Shown: positions 1 to 7,404 of the stretch, piece by piece
Numbering within the stretch: position 1 is the stretch's first letter
Layout of the letters: each line of letters starts with the position of its first letter
Source of the DNA: Akkermansia sp.
GTDB lineage: Bacteria; Verrucomicrobiota; Verrucomicrobiia; Verrucomicrobiales; Akkermansiaceae
DNA: 49,448 nt
Direction of reading: 5' to 3'
Assembly (NCBI GenBank): GCA_024405435.1
Contig: JAKSOU010000014.1
Span: forward strand, 1 to 49,448
Notes under the pieces: generated by a model
The model's database searches: none
What the model was told of the DNA's origin: nothing
What the model saw: the letters and a program-made list of their open reading frames with translations, nothing else
Position numbers and translations under genes: made by a program

Positions 1-413
1 ATGTTTTCATCGCCTATGATATCCGCCACCACCTTTCCGGCGGCCTTGGTGTAGCGCACCATGGAAGCCGTGAACGGGATGCTAATGTTGTTTTTGGCAA
101 GCGGCTCTGTGGATACGCGCAGGTTTTTGGCGGCACCGTTGGCCTGCACCACCAGCTGGAAACTGCAGCGCTCGCCGCGCCAGCCGCTCAGCTTGACCTT
201 GGTGGGCGCTTGCGCGGGCAGCTCCTTCATGTCCATGTCCGTGGTGATGTGGGTGTCCGACATCACGGCGAGCTTGAGCTGCGTGGCGGCGGGCTGCTTG
301 ACCTCCTGCGCGGGGGCGGCGGCATCATAGAGCGGGTGGCGGTCCGGCGCGTGCTGAGCCAGCAGGGGCGCGGCGGATATGGCGGCTATCAGGGGAAGGT
401 ATGTTTTCATCAT
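1..413 (-). CDS. Secreted DUF4091-like protein, N-terminal part (cut by window edge)
   Basis: The gene starts at 413 and runs off the left edge, leaving about 137 residues. The N-terminus ([20 protein letters not shown]) is a typical Sec signal peptide, so the product is exported. Further on is a segment containing [15 protein letters not shown], which resembles the N-terminal beta domain of large glycoside-hydrolase-like proteins annotated DUF4091; that family call is from memory and uncertain. The ATG overlaps the menB stop codon in an ATGA arrangement (410-413), so it is probably translationally coupled to menB, although no functional link is obvious. A second in-frame ATG lies at 410. Confidence 0.6.
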   Translation of the reverse strand, partial: MMKTYLPLIAAISAAPLLAQHAPDRHPLYDAAAPAQEVKQPAATQLKLAVMSDTHITTDMDMKELPAQAPTKVKLSGWRGERCSFQLVVQANGAAKNLRVSTEPLAKNNISIPFTASMVRYTKAAGKVVADIIGDEN

Positions 414-1210
414 TTGTCGAAATTCGGTTTGCGTTTTTCCAGGAAGGCTTTGCCGCCCTCGGCGGCCTCGGGGGTCATGTAGTAGAGCATGGTGGCGTCT
501 CCCGCCAGCTCCTGGATACCGGCCTGGCCGTCCAGCTCCGCGTTGAGTCCCACCTTGATCATGCGCAGGGCGAGCGCGCTGTGCTGCATCATCTCCTCCG
601 CCCACGCCACGCACTCGTCCTCCAGCCGCTCCGGCGGCACCACCTTGTTGACCAGGCCCATCTGCAGGGCCTCCTGCGCGGAGTACTTGCGGCAGAGGAA
701 CCAAATCTCACGCGCCTTGCGCTGACCCACCAGGCGAGCCAGGTAGGATGCGCCGAAGCCGGCGTCGAAGCTGCCCACGCGCGGCCCGGTCTGCCCGAAC
801 ACGGCGTTCTCCGAGGCGATGGAGAGGTCGCACACCACCTGCAGCACATGGCCGCCGCCGATGGCGAAGCCGTTCACCATGGCGATCACGGGCTTGGGCA
901 GCGAGCGGATCTGCCGCTGCACGCCGAGGATGTTCAGGCGCGGCAGGCCGTTGGCGCCCACGTAGCCGCCGTGGCCCTTCACGTTCATGTCCCCCCCGCT
1001 GCAGAACGCCTTGTCCCCTGCCCCGGTGAGGATGACCACCCGCACCTCCGGGCAGTCCCGGCAGTAGGCGAAGGCATCCGCCAGCTCGTCCACCGTGTCC
1101 GGCGTGAACGCATTGCGCCACCGCGGGCGGTTGATGGTGATCTTGGCTATCCCGTTGTAGAGCTGGAAGAGGATGTCCCGATATTCCTTGATGGTGGTCC
1201 AATCGCGCAT
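410..1210 (-). CDS. menB: 1,4-dihydroxy-2-naphthoyl-CoA synthase (MenB)
   Basis: This crotonase-fold enzyme cyclises O-succinylbenzoyl-CoA to DHNA-CoA in menaquinone synthesis, in the cytosol. The 266-residue protein has the oxyanion motifs CSGGD (about 70-74) and GGGH (about 118-121) and the MenB signature [14 protein letters not shown] with its catalytic Asp (about 149). Length is normal for MenB. ATG 1210 was chosen because the promoter at 1224-1252 puts transcription start only a few bases upstream; ATG 1222 lies one base beyond the -10 box. The C-terminus ([13 protein letters not shown]) is typical. The downstream secreted-protein gene overlaps by 4 bases. menA, for the next enzyme of the pathway but one, is also in this window at 46.8 kb. 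Confidence 0.93.
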   Translation of the reverse strand: MRDWTTIKEYRDILFQLYNGIAKITINRPRWRNAFTPDTVDELADAFAYCRDCPEVRVVILTGAGDKAFCSGGDMNVKGHGGYVGANGLPRLNILGVQRQIRSLPKPVIAMVNGFAIGGGHVLQVVCDLSIASENAVFGQTGPRVGSFDAGFGASYLARLVGQRKAREIWFLCRKYSAQEALQMGLVNKVVPPERLEDECVAWAEEMMQHSALALRMIKVGLNAELDGQAGIQELAGDATMLYYMTPEAAEGGKAFLEKRKPNFDK

Positions 1211-1223
1211 GGCTAGTGGCATG

Positions 1224-1252
1224 ATGATACCAACCCCCGCGCGGGATGTAAA
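1224..1252 (-). promoter_or_regulatory. Promoter of menB
   Basis: TTTACA (1247-1252) and TATCAT (1224-1229) are 17 bp apart. The -10 box ends 13 bp before ATG 1210, so the leader would be about 6 nt. Confidence 0.5.
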
Positions 1253-1264
1253 GGAATATCGGGA

Positions 1265-1294
1265 CAGACGGCAATGCAACAGACGGCAATGCAA
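1265..1294 (-). repeat. 15-bp perfect tandem direct repeat upstream of menB
   Basis: The unit CAGACGGCAATGCAA (plus strand) occurs twice head to tail, 12 bp upstream of the menB -35 box and just after the stop of the small lipoprotein gene. The position suits a regulator-binding site, but nothing identifies a regulator. Confidence 0.55.
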
Positions 1295-1304
1295 AACGTG
1301 CAGC

Positions 1305-1490
1305 CTATCGCCTGTGGCGGGGGGCGTGCCGGTGCTCCTGCGCGTGGTGGTCCACGTGATGCACCGCCACCGCGCGGTGCTGTACCGGGGCGTGCCAGTT
1401 GGCTGCACCGTGGTGGTGCCAGCAGCAGGACGAGAATGAGAACATGGCCGCGAAGGCGGCCGCCGCATACTTGATATATTTCTTGTTCAT
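1305..1490 (-). CDS. Small histidine-rich lipoprotein
   Basis: A 61-residue product with a lipoprotein signal peptide ([19 protein letters not shown]) ending in a lipobox-like SFSSC. The mature part is about 40 residues with a dozen histidines, including HHH, HHVDHH and a C-terminal Arg/His tail. This suggests an envelope-anchored peptide that could bind metal such as Zn, Cu or Ni; that is inference. ATG 1490 is preferred because the signal peptide begins there; a GTG at 1508 would add six residues. The gene is monocistronic between the phosphatase-fold gene and the menB promoter. No family recognised. Confidence 0.55.
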   Translation of the reverse strand: MNKKYIKYAAAAFAAMFSFSSCCWHHHGAANWHAPVQHRAVAVHHVDHHAQEHRHAPRHRR

Positions 1491-1619
1491 ACCGATTTCA
1501 GGCTTCACGCCTTCATCCGGTCAGGCGCACGGCGCGCCTATTTTTGTTTTGTTTTTAAAACTATTTTGTTTTTTAACTAAATTGGGGAGGGGGTCCGCTG
1601 CCTTGGGCAAGGGGGCGGG

Positions 1620-2663
1620 TTAGAACAAATCGCACCAGACGGCGCGGTGGTCGCTGGCGCGCCTGGCGGGGGTGTCCGCCACGCCGAATGGGGCTTTCTT
1701 GCCCTTCCCACCCTTCTTGATGCGGGAATTCAGGGCCTGGTTGACAAAAACCATGTCGTAGGTGAGGTACTGGTTCCCCGTCTTGTAGTAGATGGTCCAG
1801 GTCTCTCCGTTTTTGTCCTTGGGGTTGAGGCGGGTGACGGCGGCATCTTTGGAGACGCCCTGCTCCAGCTGTCGGATGGCGGGGGTACCGGGGCCGTCGT
1901 TCCAATCGCCGTAGACGAGAGTTGGGATACCGGGCTGCTCGCGGGCGATTTTCTGGAGGTACATGGAGAGGGTGATGGCCTCCCTCTGGCGCAGGTTGTC
2001 CGCGGCGGCGGCGTCCTCCGCCACGTGCGATTTCAAGTGCGCGCCGATGATGCGGAACAGGCGTCCGTCCGGGGTTTTCACCACCACGTCAAGGATACCG
2101 CGCAGCATCTTGCGGTTCTGCACGCCGTAGAGCGGGTAGTCCGGGGTTGAGCGGTCCTGCACGATGGGGTGGCGCGAGAGCACGGCGAGCGCGCGGTCCT
2201 CGCCCTCGCGCATGAGCACGCGGTGGTACGGGTACTCCAGCCCCAGCTTGGCGAGGCGTGCGCGCAGGTCGTTGAGCGAGACCTCTCCGCCCATCTCCAC
2301 CAGGCCGACGATTTCCGGCTGCAGGTGTGCGATACCCTTGGCCACGGCGTCCCGCGCGGCGACGGGCTTGGGGGTGCTGACGTATCGGCTGCGGGTGCGC
2401 TCACCCTCCACAAAGTAGTTCTCCACGTTCTGCATGAGGAAGCGGACCGCGGGTCCGGCTTCCGGGATTTCGCTGCGGGAGACGCGGGGTTCCGCCGGCG
2501 CCTGTTGCGCGGGTGCAGCGGGTTGCTCCGGCGGGGCGGCGTTGTCCCCGGTGTTGCCCCAGTAGTTGAGGAGGAGCACCACGACCGCCACCACCAGCAG
2601 CGCCAGCAGGCTGTCCATGCGCACGCGCTTGCGGGCGTTGCCGCCTGTGCCGTCCTTGATCAT
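1620..2663 (-). CDS. Membrane-anchored endonuclease/exonuclease/phosphatase-fold protein
   Basis: 347 residues. A short cytosolic Arg/Lys-rich start precedes one transmembrane segment (about 17-33, LLALLVVAVVVLLLNYW), a Pro/Ala/Gln linker, and an EEP (DNase I-like) domain from about residue 70. Visible motifs are QNVENYF, the metal-binding Glu in VGLVEMGG, GAHLKSH, the YGDWNDGPGTP signature (usual GDxND) and the terminal ASDHRAVW. The fold covers nucleases and phosphodiesterases; the substrate cannot be read from sequence. With the anchor N-in, the catalytic domain would be outside the cytoplasm. The ATG overlaps the hemB stop (ATGA, 2660-2663), so the two are probably cotranscribed. Confidence 0.85.
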   Translation of the reverse strand: MIKDGTGGNARKRVRMDSLLALLVVAVVVLLLNYWGNTGDNAAPPEQPAAPAQQAPAEPRVSRSEIPEAGPAVRFLMQNVENYFVEGERTRSRYVSTPKPVAARDAVAKGIAHLQPEIVGLVEMGGEVSLNDLRARLAKLGLEYPYHRVLMREGEDRALAVLSRHPIVQDRSTPDYPLYGVQNRKMLRGILDVVVKTPDGRLFRIIGAHLKSHVAEDAAAADNLRQREAITLSMYLQKIAREQPGIPTLVYGDWNDGPGTPAIRQLEQGVSKDAAVTRLNPKDKNGETWTIYYKTGNQYLTYDMVFVNQALNSRIKKGGKGKKAPFGVADTPARRASDHRAVWCDLF

Positions 2664-3661
2664 CGCGTCTCGTCGGCAAGCCAGCGCGCCGCATCCGGTG
2701 CGGCGTAGGTGAGAATCATATCGGCCCCTGCGCGGCGGATGCTCAGCAGGGCCTCCATCATGGCGGCGCGCTCATCCAGCCAGCCGGATTGGGCGGCGGC
2801 CTTCACCATGAGGTACTCCCCGCTCACGTGGTAGGCGGCAATCGGCAGGTTGGTGCGGCGGCGCATCTCCGCTATCACATCCAGATACAGCGTGGCGGGC
2901 TTCACCATCAGGAAATCCGCGCCCTCCGCGGTGTCCAGCTCGGCCTCGCGCATGGCCTCGCGGATGTTGCCGGGGTCCATCTGGTAGGTCTTCTTGTCGC
3001 CGAACTTGGGTGCGCTGCCCAGCGCGCCGCGGAACGGCCCGTACAGGGCGGAGGCGTACTTGGCGGTGTAGCTCATGAGGGAAACAGAGGCAAAGCCCTC
3101 CGCATCCAGCGCGGCGCGGAGCGCGGCAATGCGGCCGTCCATCATGTCGCTGGGCGAGATGATGTCCGCCCCCGCCCGCGCGTGGCAGAGGGCCTGTTTC
3201 ACCAGGGCCTCCACGGTCTCGTCGTTGAGGATTTCATACCCGCCGCCGGGGAGCTCGCGCACAATGCCGTCCTGGCCGTAGGTGTTGAAGGGGTCCAGGG
3301 CCACATCGGTCATCACGCACATCTGCGGGGTTTCCGCCTTGATGGCGCGGATGGCGCGGGGCACCACGCCGTCGGGGTTCCAGGCCTCGCTGCCCTGCGG
3401 GTCCTTCCTTTCCTCCGGCACCACGGCGAACAAATCGATGCAGCCGATGCCCAGCTCCAGCAGGCGCCGGCATTCCCCCACAATCCCCCCCACGCTCCAG
3501 CGCGTGCAGCCGGGAAGCGACTCGATGGGCGTGTCCGCATCCCCCTCCTGCACAAACATGGGGTAGATGAGGTGGGCGGCGGTCAGCGAGCTTTCGCGCA
3601 TGAGGCCGCGCACCACCTCGCTCTTGCGGTTCCGGCGCGGGCGTATCGGCAGGTTCATCAT
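2660..3661 (-). CDS. hemB: Porphobilinogen synthase (delta-aminolevulinic acid dehydratase)
   Basis: Condenses two 5-aminolevulinate molecules to porphobilinogen, a step of haem and sirohaem synthesis. The 333-residue protein has the Schiff-base lysines in SYTAKYASALYGPFR (K201) and MVKPATLYLD (K254), and SPSDMMDGR. The metal loop reads DVALDPFNTYGQDG (about 119-132), with Asp where zinc enzymes have Cys; this is the Mg-type site described for Pseudomonas. Two adjacent ATGs (3661, 3658) are possible; the promoter at 3669-3697 supports a start here. hemA and cobA/hemD lie elsewhere, at 41.7-44.3 kb. Confidence 0.96.
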   Translation of the reverse strand: MMNLPIRPRRNRKSEVVRGLMRESSLTAAHLIYPMFVQEGDADTPIESLPGCTRWSVGGIVGECRRLLELGIGCIDLFAVVPEERKDPQGSEAWNPDGVVPRAIRAIKAETPQMCVMTDVALDPFNTYGQDGIVRELPGGGYEILNDETVEALVKQALCHARAGADIISPSDMMDGRIAALRAALDAEGFASVSLMSYTAKYASALYGPFRGALGSAPKFGDKKTYQMDPGNIREAMREAELDTAEGADFLMVKPATLYLDVIAEMRRRTNLPIAAYHVSGEYLMVKAAAQSGWLDERAAMMEALLSIRRAGADMILTYAAPDAARWLADETR

Positions 3662-3668
3662 GCCCTGT

Positions 3669-3697
3669 AGTGTAGCACGGCTATCTGGGGAAGGCAA
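3669..3697 (-). promoter_or_regulatory. Promoter of hemB
   Basis: TTGCCT (3692-3697) and TACACT (3669-3674), 17 bp spacing. The -10 box ends 7 bp before ATG 3661, predicting a leaderless hemB transcript. The -35 box ends 6 bp before the stop codon of the TIR gene. Confidence 0.6.
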
Positions 3698-3703
3698 CCA
3701 TTC

Positions 3704-6700
3704 TTATTGTTGCCAAATCAAGTTGCCTTTCTCATCATACGCTTTCGTATGGAGCAGCACACCCGTTGCCTTGTCGTATTCAAAGGAAGCTTTGGCATAT
3801 CCGCATTGCTTGTTAAAAAACAAATTCCCTTGAATATCGAAGTATGCTTCCTCCGTCAGGTTCCCGCGCTCATCATAAGCGCTGCGATAGCTTGCATATC
3901 CGTCTTTATATGGGCAGGGCTTGCCTTGGATGTCAAAGAAGGCCCCTTCTGTGCGATTTCCTCGGTTATCATAGGTGTTGCGATAGACTGAATATCCATC
4001 TTTGTGAAGGCAGGGCTTGCCTTGGGTGTCAAAGTAGGCCGTTTCTACCTGATTCCCGCGGCCATCATCGCTGCTGCGAATACTTGCAAATCCGTCTTCG
4101 AGAAGGCAGGGCTTGCCTTGGATGTCAAAGAAGGCATCACCTGTCCAAATCCCGCGGTCATCATAAGTTTTGCGGACACTTGCAAAGCCATCTTTGCAAA
4201 AGCATGGCATGCCCTGGATGTCAAAGTAGGCCGTTTCTATCAGATTCCCGCGTTCATCATAGGCGAAGCGGCCACTTGCATACCCGTCTTTGTGAAGGCA
4301 GGGCTTGCCTTCTGTGTCAAAGAAGGCTTCTCCTGTCATGTTTCCGCGGTCATCATGGGTGTGGCGAATGCTTGCATAGCCGTCTTTATTAAGGCAGGAA
4401 TCTCCATGGATGTCAAAATAGGCTTCCTCAGTCCAATTCCCGCGTTCATCATAGGAGAGGCGGGCACTTGCAAACCCATTTTTACCAATACACAGCTTGC
4501 CCTGTGTGTCGAAGAAGGCCAATTCCACCAGATTCCCGCGGTCATCATAAGAGAGACGACTGCTTGCATATCCGTATTCGTTATAGCAGGGATTGCCATG
4601 AATGTCAAAATAGGCCGTTTCTGCCAGATTCCCGCGTTCATCATAGGAGAGGCGAATGCTTGAATATCCGTCTTTATAAAGGCAGGGCCTACCCTCCATG
4701 TCAATGTAAGCATCCCCAGTCCAATTCCCGCGTTCATCATAGGTTTTGCGAATACTTGCATATCCGTCTTTGTGAAGGCAGGGTTTGCCTTGGATGTCAA
4801 AGAGGGCAGTTTCTGTCAGGTTGCCTCGTTCGTCATAGGAAAGGCGAATACTTGCATATCCCTCATTACCAATACACGGCTTACCCTGTATGTCATAGAA
4901 GGCCCTTTCTATCAGATTCCCTCGTTCATCATAAGTGTCGCGATAGATAGAATATCCCTCTTTGTAAAAGCAAGGTTTGCCATGGATGTCAAAGAAGGCG
5001 GTTTCGGTCAGGTTTCCTCGTTCATCATAAGCACTGCGAATACTCGCGTATCCCTCTCTGAGAAGGCAGGGATTGCCATGAATGTCTGAAAAAGCAGTCC
5101 TCGTCACGTTCCCGCATTCATCATATATGAAGCGAACGCTAGCATATCCCTTTTTGCAATAGCAGGGCTTGCCCTGAGTGTCAAAAATGGTTATTTCTAT
5201 CGGATTCCCGCATTCATCATAGATGGCGCGAGCGCTTGCGAATCCGTCCTTGTTAAGGCAGGGTTTGCCGTTAATGTCAAAGCCTGCCGCGCCTGTCGAA
5301 TTCCCGCGGTCATCATAGGTTTTGCGAATACTTGCATATCCGTCTTTGTGAAGGCAGGGTTTGCCATGGATGTCAAAGTAGGCCTCTTCTGTCAGATTCT
5401 CGCGGCCATCATAGGAAAAGCGAACGCTTGCATATCCGTCTTTGACAAGACAGGGCTTGCCTTGGATGTCATAGAGGGCAGTTTCTGTCAGGTTGCCTCG
5501 TTCATCATAGGTGCGGCGAATACTTGCATGTCCGTCTTTGTGAAGGCAGGGTTTGCCTTGGATGTCAAAGTAGGCCTCTTCTGTCAGATTCTCGCGGCCA
5601 TCATAGGAAAAGCGAACGCTTGCATATCCGTCTTTGACAAGACAGGGCTTGCCATGGATATCGAAGAAGGCTCCTTCTATCTGCTTCCCGCGGTCATCAT
5701 AGGTGCGGCGGGCGCTTGCAAAACCGCTTTTGTTAAGGCAGGGTTTGCCGCTGGTATCAAGGTAGGCCTTTTTTATCAAGTTTCCGCATCCATCATACGT
5801 CATCGCAATTACAGCCACCCCCTCGGAAAAGTCAGCACGTCCCGCATGATTCGCGTAACGCTCCTTCACAACGTTGCCATGCTCCCATTCATAAATCTCC
5901 TGGGCAACATTCTTGTATCCATGGATGGGGGCGCCATCTTTTCCATAAAATGTAACTTTCGCCACCTGTTGCGCACCCTTGTCGTATTCGTATTGATATC
6001 CTGCTATGCCTCTTTTATCTGGTAGGGGATTTCCCTTTTCATCGAGATAGGTGACACTGACGGGGCGCCCCAGCTCATCCCGCCGATAACGGCAGCCCCA
6101 AGCGCCCTCTGCGTTCTTGACGGGGAAATTGTATGCATTCCTGTACAACTCTGTCACCACCGCGCCCCGTTCATCACGCGTGACATTGATTCGCTCGATG
6201 CGTTTGTTTTTGACTTGGAGAGTTTTGGCCATGGGAGAAAAATCCCATCCGTCTATAGCAAACGAAGCACCAGTGATGCCTGCATCTTTCACGCGCCCTT
6301 CTTCCTGTTTTGCCGCATGGAATGCAATTTTGTCATAATCCGTATCGCGAATCTGAACGGGTCTGCCATGGACATCATAGAATGTTTGCCTGGTCACCAG
6401 ACCGTTTTCAGAGCTGTAGTCCAAGCTCATGGCCACGGGGCGGCCTTCGTGTCCGGGGTAATGGGAAGTGAGGATGGGGTTCCCCGCAGAGTTGAGGTTG
6501 TCCACGCGTTTCAAGCGGTGGTGCTGCACGGTGAAGCGGTAGTGGCTTTCCATGTGTTGGATCTCCTCTGCGGTGAGGGGGTGTATACCCTGCGGTAGGT
6601 TGTTGAACTCCACATAATCGGCATAGTAGCTGTAGTGCGGCGTGTAGTAGTCCCAGGCGTACCAGCCCGCGTAGGCAGCCAGGGCGGCGGCAACGGTGGA

Positions 6701-7267
6701 CAGGGCGCCGATGCAGCGCCGGCGGAATCTCTGCGCCCGCTCCCACCAGTCCCAGAGCTCGTCCGGTTCCAGCTGCAGCATCTTGGCGGCCACATCGCTG
6801 AACACGCGCTCCTCCCCCTTGTCGGAAACGTCTGCCGCCAGCAGCCCCAGCTCCCGCACAGCGGGCGGCATGCATTCATGGGAACTTGGCCCGCCCTTCT
6901 CCCGCAAGAGCACGGGAATGACGTAGTTCCTGTTCTCCCCGTCAAGTTTCAAGAACTCCCGCACCTCGGTGTCAACCCAGTTCCTGCCATCCTCGTTGGG
7001 CTTGGCGGAGTTCTCCGAACAGACGACAATCAGGTAGCGGGAGAGGCTCAGGCCATGCTTGATGGCGGTGTTGAGTTCATCCACGCCCAGGTCTGTCTTG
7101 TCCCTGTAGATGGGGCGCAGCGCCTTGGGCTTGCCGGGGTACTTCTTGCAGAGCCTGGTGGGCAGTTTGAACCCCGTCAGGAAATGCTGCAGGCGCTTGG
7201 CGAAAGGCTCGTCCTTGCGGCTGTAGCTGATGAATGCGAAATACTTGAAATAGCGGGGAGCAGTCAT
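3704..7267 (-). CDS. TIR-transmembrane-repeat protein 1 (21 repeats)
   Basis: 1187 residues. An N-terminal TIR domain (about 8-122) begins KYFAFISYSRKDE and contains LRPIYRDKTDLG, SRYLIVVCSENSA and NWVDTEVREFL, where E101 aligns with the catalytic Glu of NADase TIRs. After RFRRRC comes one transmembrane segment (about 186-206), so the TIR domain should be cytosolic and the rest external. Residues 210-490 hold degenerate YD-type repeats; 491-1163 hold 21 units of a 32-residue repeat (consensus YDERGNLTEEAYFDIQGKPC, then LHKDGYASIRRT), most with one Cys. The last 24 residues are a degenerate half repeat. Start: ATG 7267, after GGGTGAGA. A paralogue with the same architecture lies directly upstream. 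TIR domains act in antiphage NAD depletion or signalling; the role here is unknown. Confidence 0.85.
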   Translation of the reverse strand: MTAPRYFKYFAFISYSRKDEPFAKRLQHFLTGFKLPTRLCKKYPGKPKALRPIYRDKTDLGVDELNTAIKHGLSLSRYLIVVCSENSAKPNEDGRNWVDTEVREFLKLDGENRNYVIPVLLREKGGPSSHECMPPAVRELGLLAADVSDKGEERVFSDVAAKMLQLEPDELWDWWERAQRFRRRCIGALSTVAAALAAYAGWYAWDYYTPHYSYYADYVEFNNLPQGIHPLTAEEIQHMESHYRFTVQHHRLKRVDNLNSAGNPILTSHYPGHEGRPVAMSLDYSSENGLVTRQTFYDVHGRPVQIRDTDYDKIAFHAAKQEEGRVKDAGITGASFAIDGWDFSPMAKTLQVKNKRIERINVTRDERGAVVTELYRNAYNFPVKNAEGAWGCRYRRDELGRPVSVTYLDEKGNPLPDKRGIAGYQYEYDKGAQQVAKVTFYGKDGAPIHGYKNVAQEIYEWEHGNVVKERYANHAGRADFSEGVAVIAMTYDGCGNLIKKAYLDTSGKPCLNKSGFASARRTYDDRGKQIEGAFFDIHGKPCLVKDGYASVRFSYDGRENLTEEAYFDIQGKPCLHKDGHASIRRTYDERGNLTETALYDIQGKPCLVKDGYASVRFSYDGRENLTEEAYFDIHGKPCLHKDGYASIRKTYDDRGNSTGAAGFDINGKPCLNKDGFASARAIYDECGNPIEITIFDTQGKPCYCKKGYASVRFIYDECGNVTRTAFSDIHGNPCLLREGYASIRSAYDERGNLTETAFFDIHGKPCFYKEGYSIYRDTYDERGNLIERAFYDIQGKPCIGNEGYASIRLSYDERGNLTETALFDIQGKPCLHKDGYASIRKTYDERGNWTGDAYIDMEGRPCLYKDGYSSIRLSYDERGNLAETAYFDIHGNPCYNEYGYASSRLSYDDRGNLVELAFFDTQGKLCIGKNGFASARLSYDERGNWTEEAYFDIHGDSCLNKDGYASIRHTHDDRGNMTGEAFFDTEGKPCLHKDGYASGRFAYDERGNLIETAYFDIQGMPCFCKDGFASVRKTYDDRGIWTGDAFFDIQGKPCLLEDGFASIRSSDDGRGNQVETAYFDTQGKPCLHKDGYSVYRNTYDNRGNRTEGAFFDIQGKPCPYKDGYASYRSAYDERGNLTEEAYFDIQGNLFFNKQCGYAKASFEYDKATGVLLHTKAYDEKGNLIWQQ
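3779..5797 (-). repeat. 96-bp tandem coding repeat array (21 units)
   Basis: Twenty 96-bp units and one 99-bp unit encode residues 491-1163 of TIR protein 1. Conserved positions are YD at the start, GN, a central aromatic-Asp, GKPC, GYAS and R. Units 3 and 5 share the unusual GREN (normally RGN), and the DNA around 5359-5450 recurs almost unchanged at 5551-5642, which marks a recent 192-bp two-unit duplication. The array is clearly lower in GC than the flanking genes. Confidence 0.93.
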
Positions 7268-7280
7268 GTTAGTCTCACCC

Positions 7281-7308
7281 AGTGTACCACCACACCGCGC
7301 CCTTGCAA
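7281..7308 (-). promoter_or_regulatory. Probable promoter of TIR gene 1
   Basis: TTGCAA (7303-7308) and TACACT (7281-7286), 16 bp spacing, 13 bp before ATG. The block GTGGTACACTGGGTGAGAC also precedes TIR gene 2, so the duplication included the promoter region. If it is a promoter, the GGGTGAGA ribosome site falls at or before the transcript start. Confidence 0.4.
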
Positions 7309-7404
7309 GGAAAAAGCATGGCCGATGTCAACAGGCAGGAGGGAAAAAACATCAAGTGGGTTTGACAAGAGCGTGAGGTCCCCCCGCTGCGGTTGCTACA
7401 GGGA

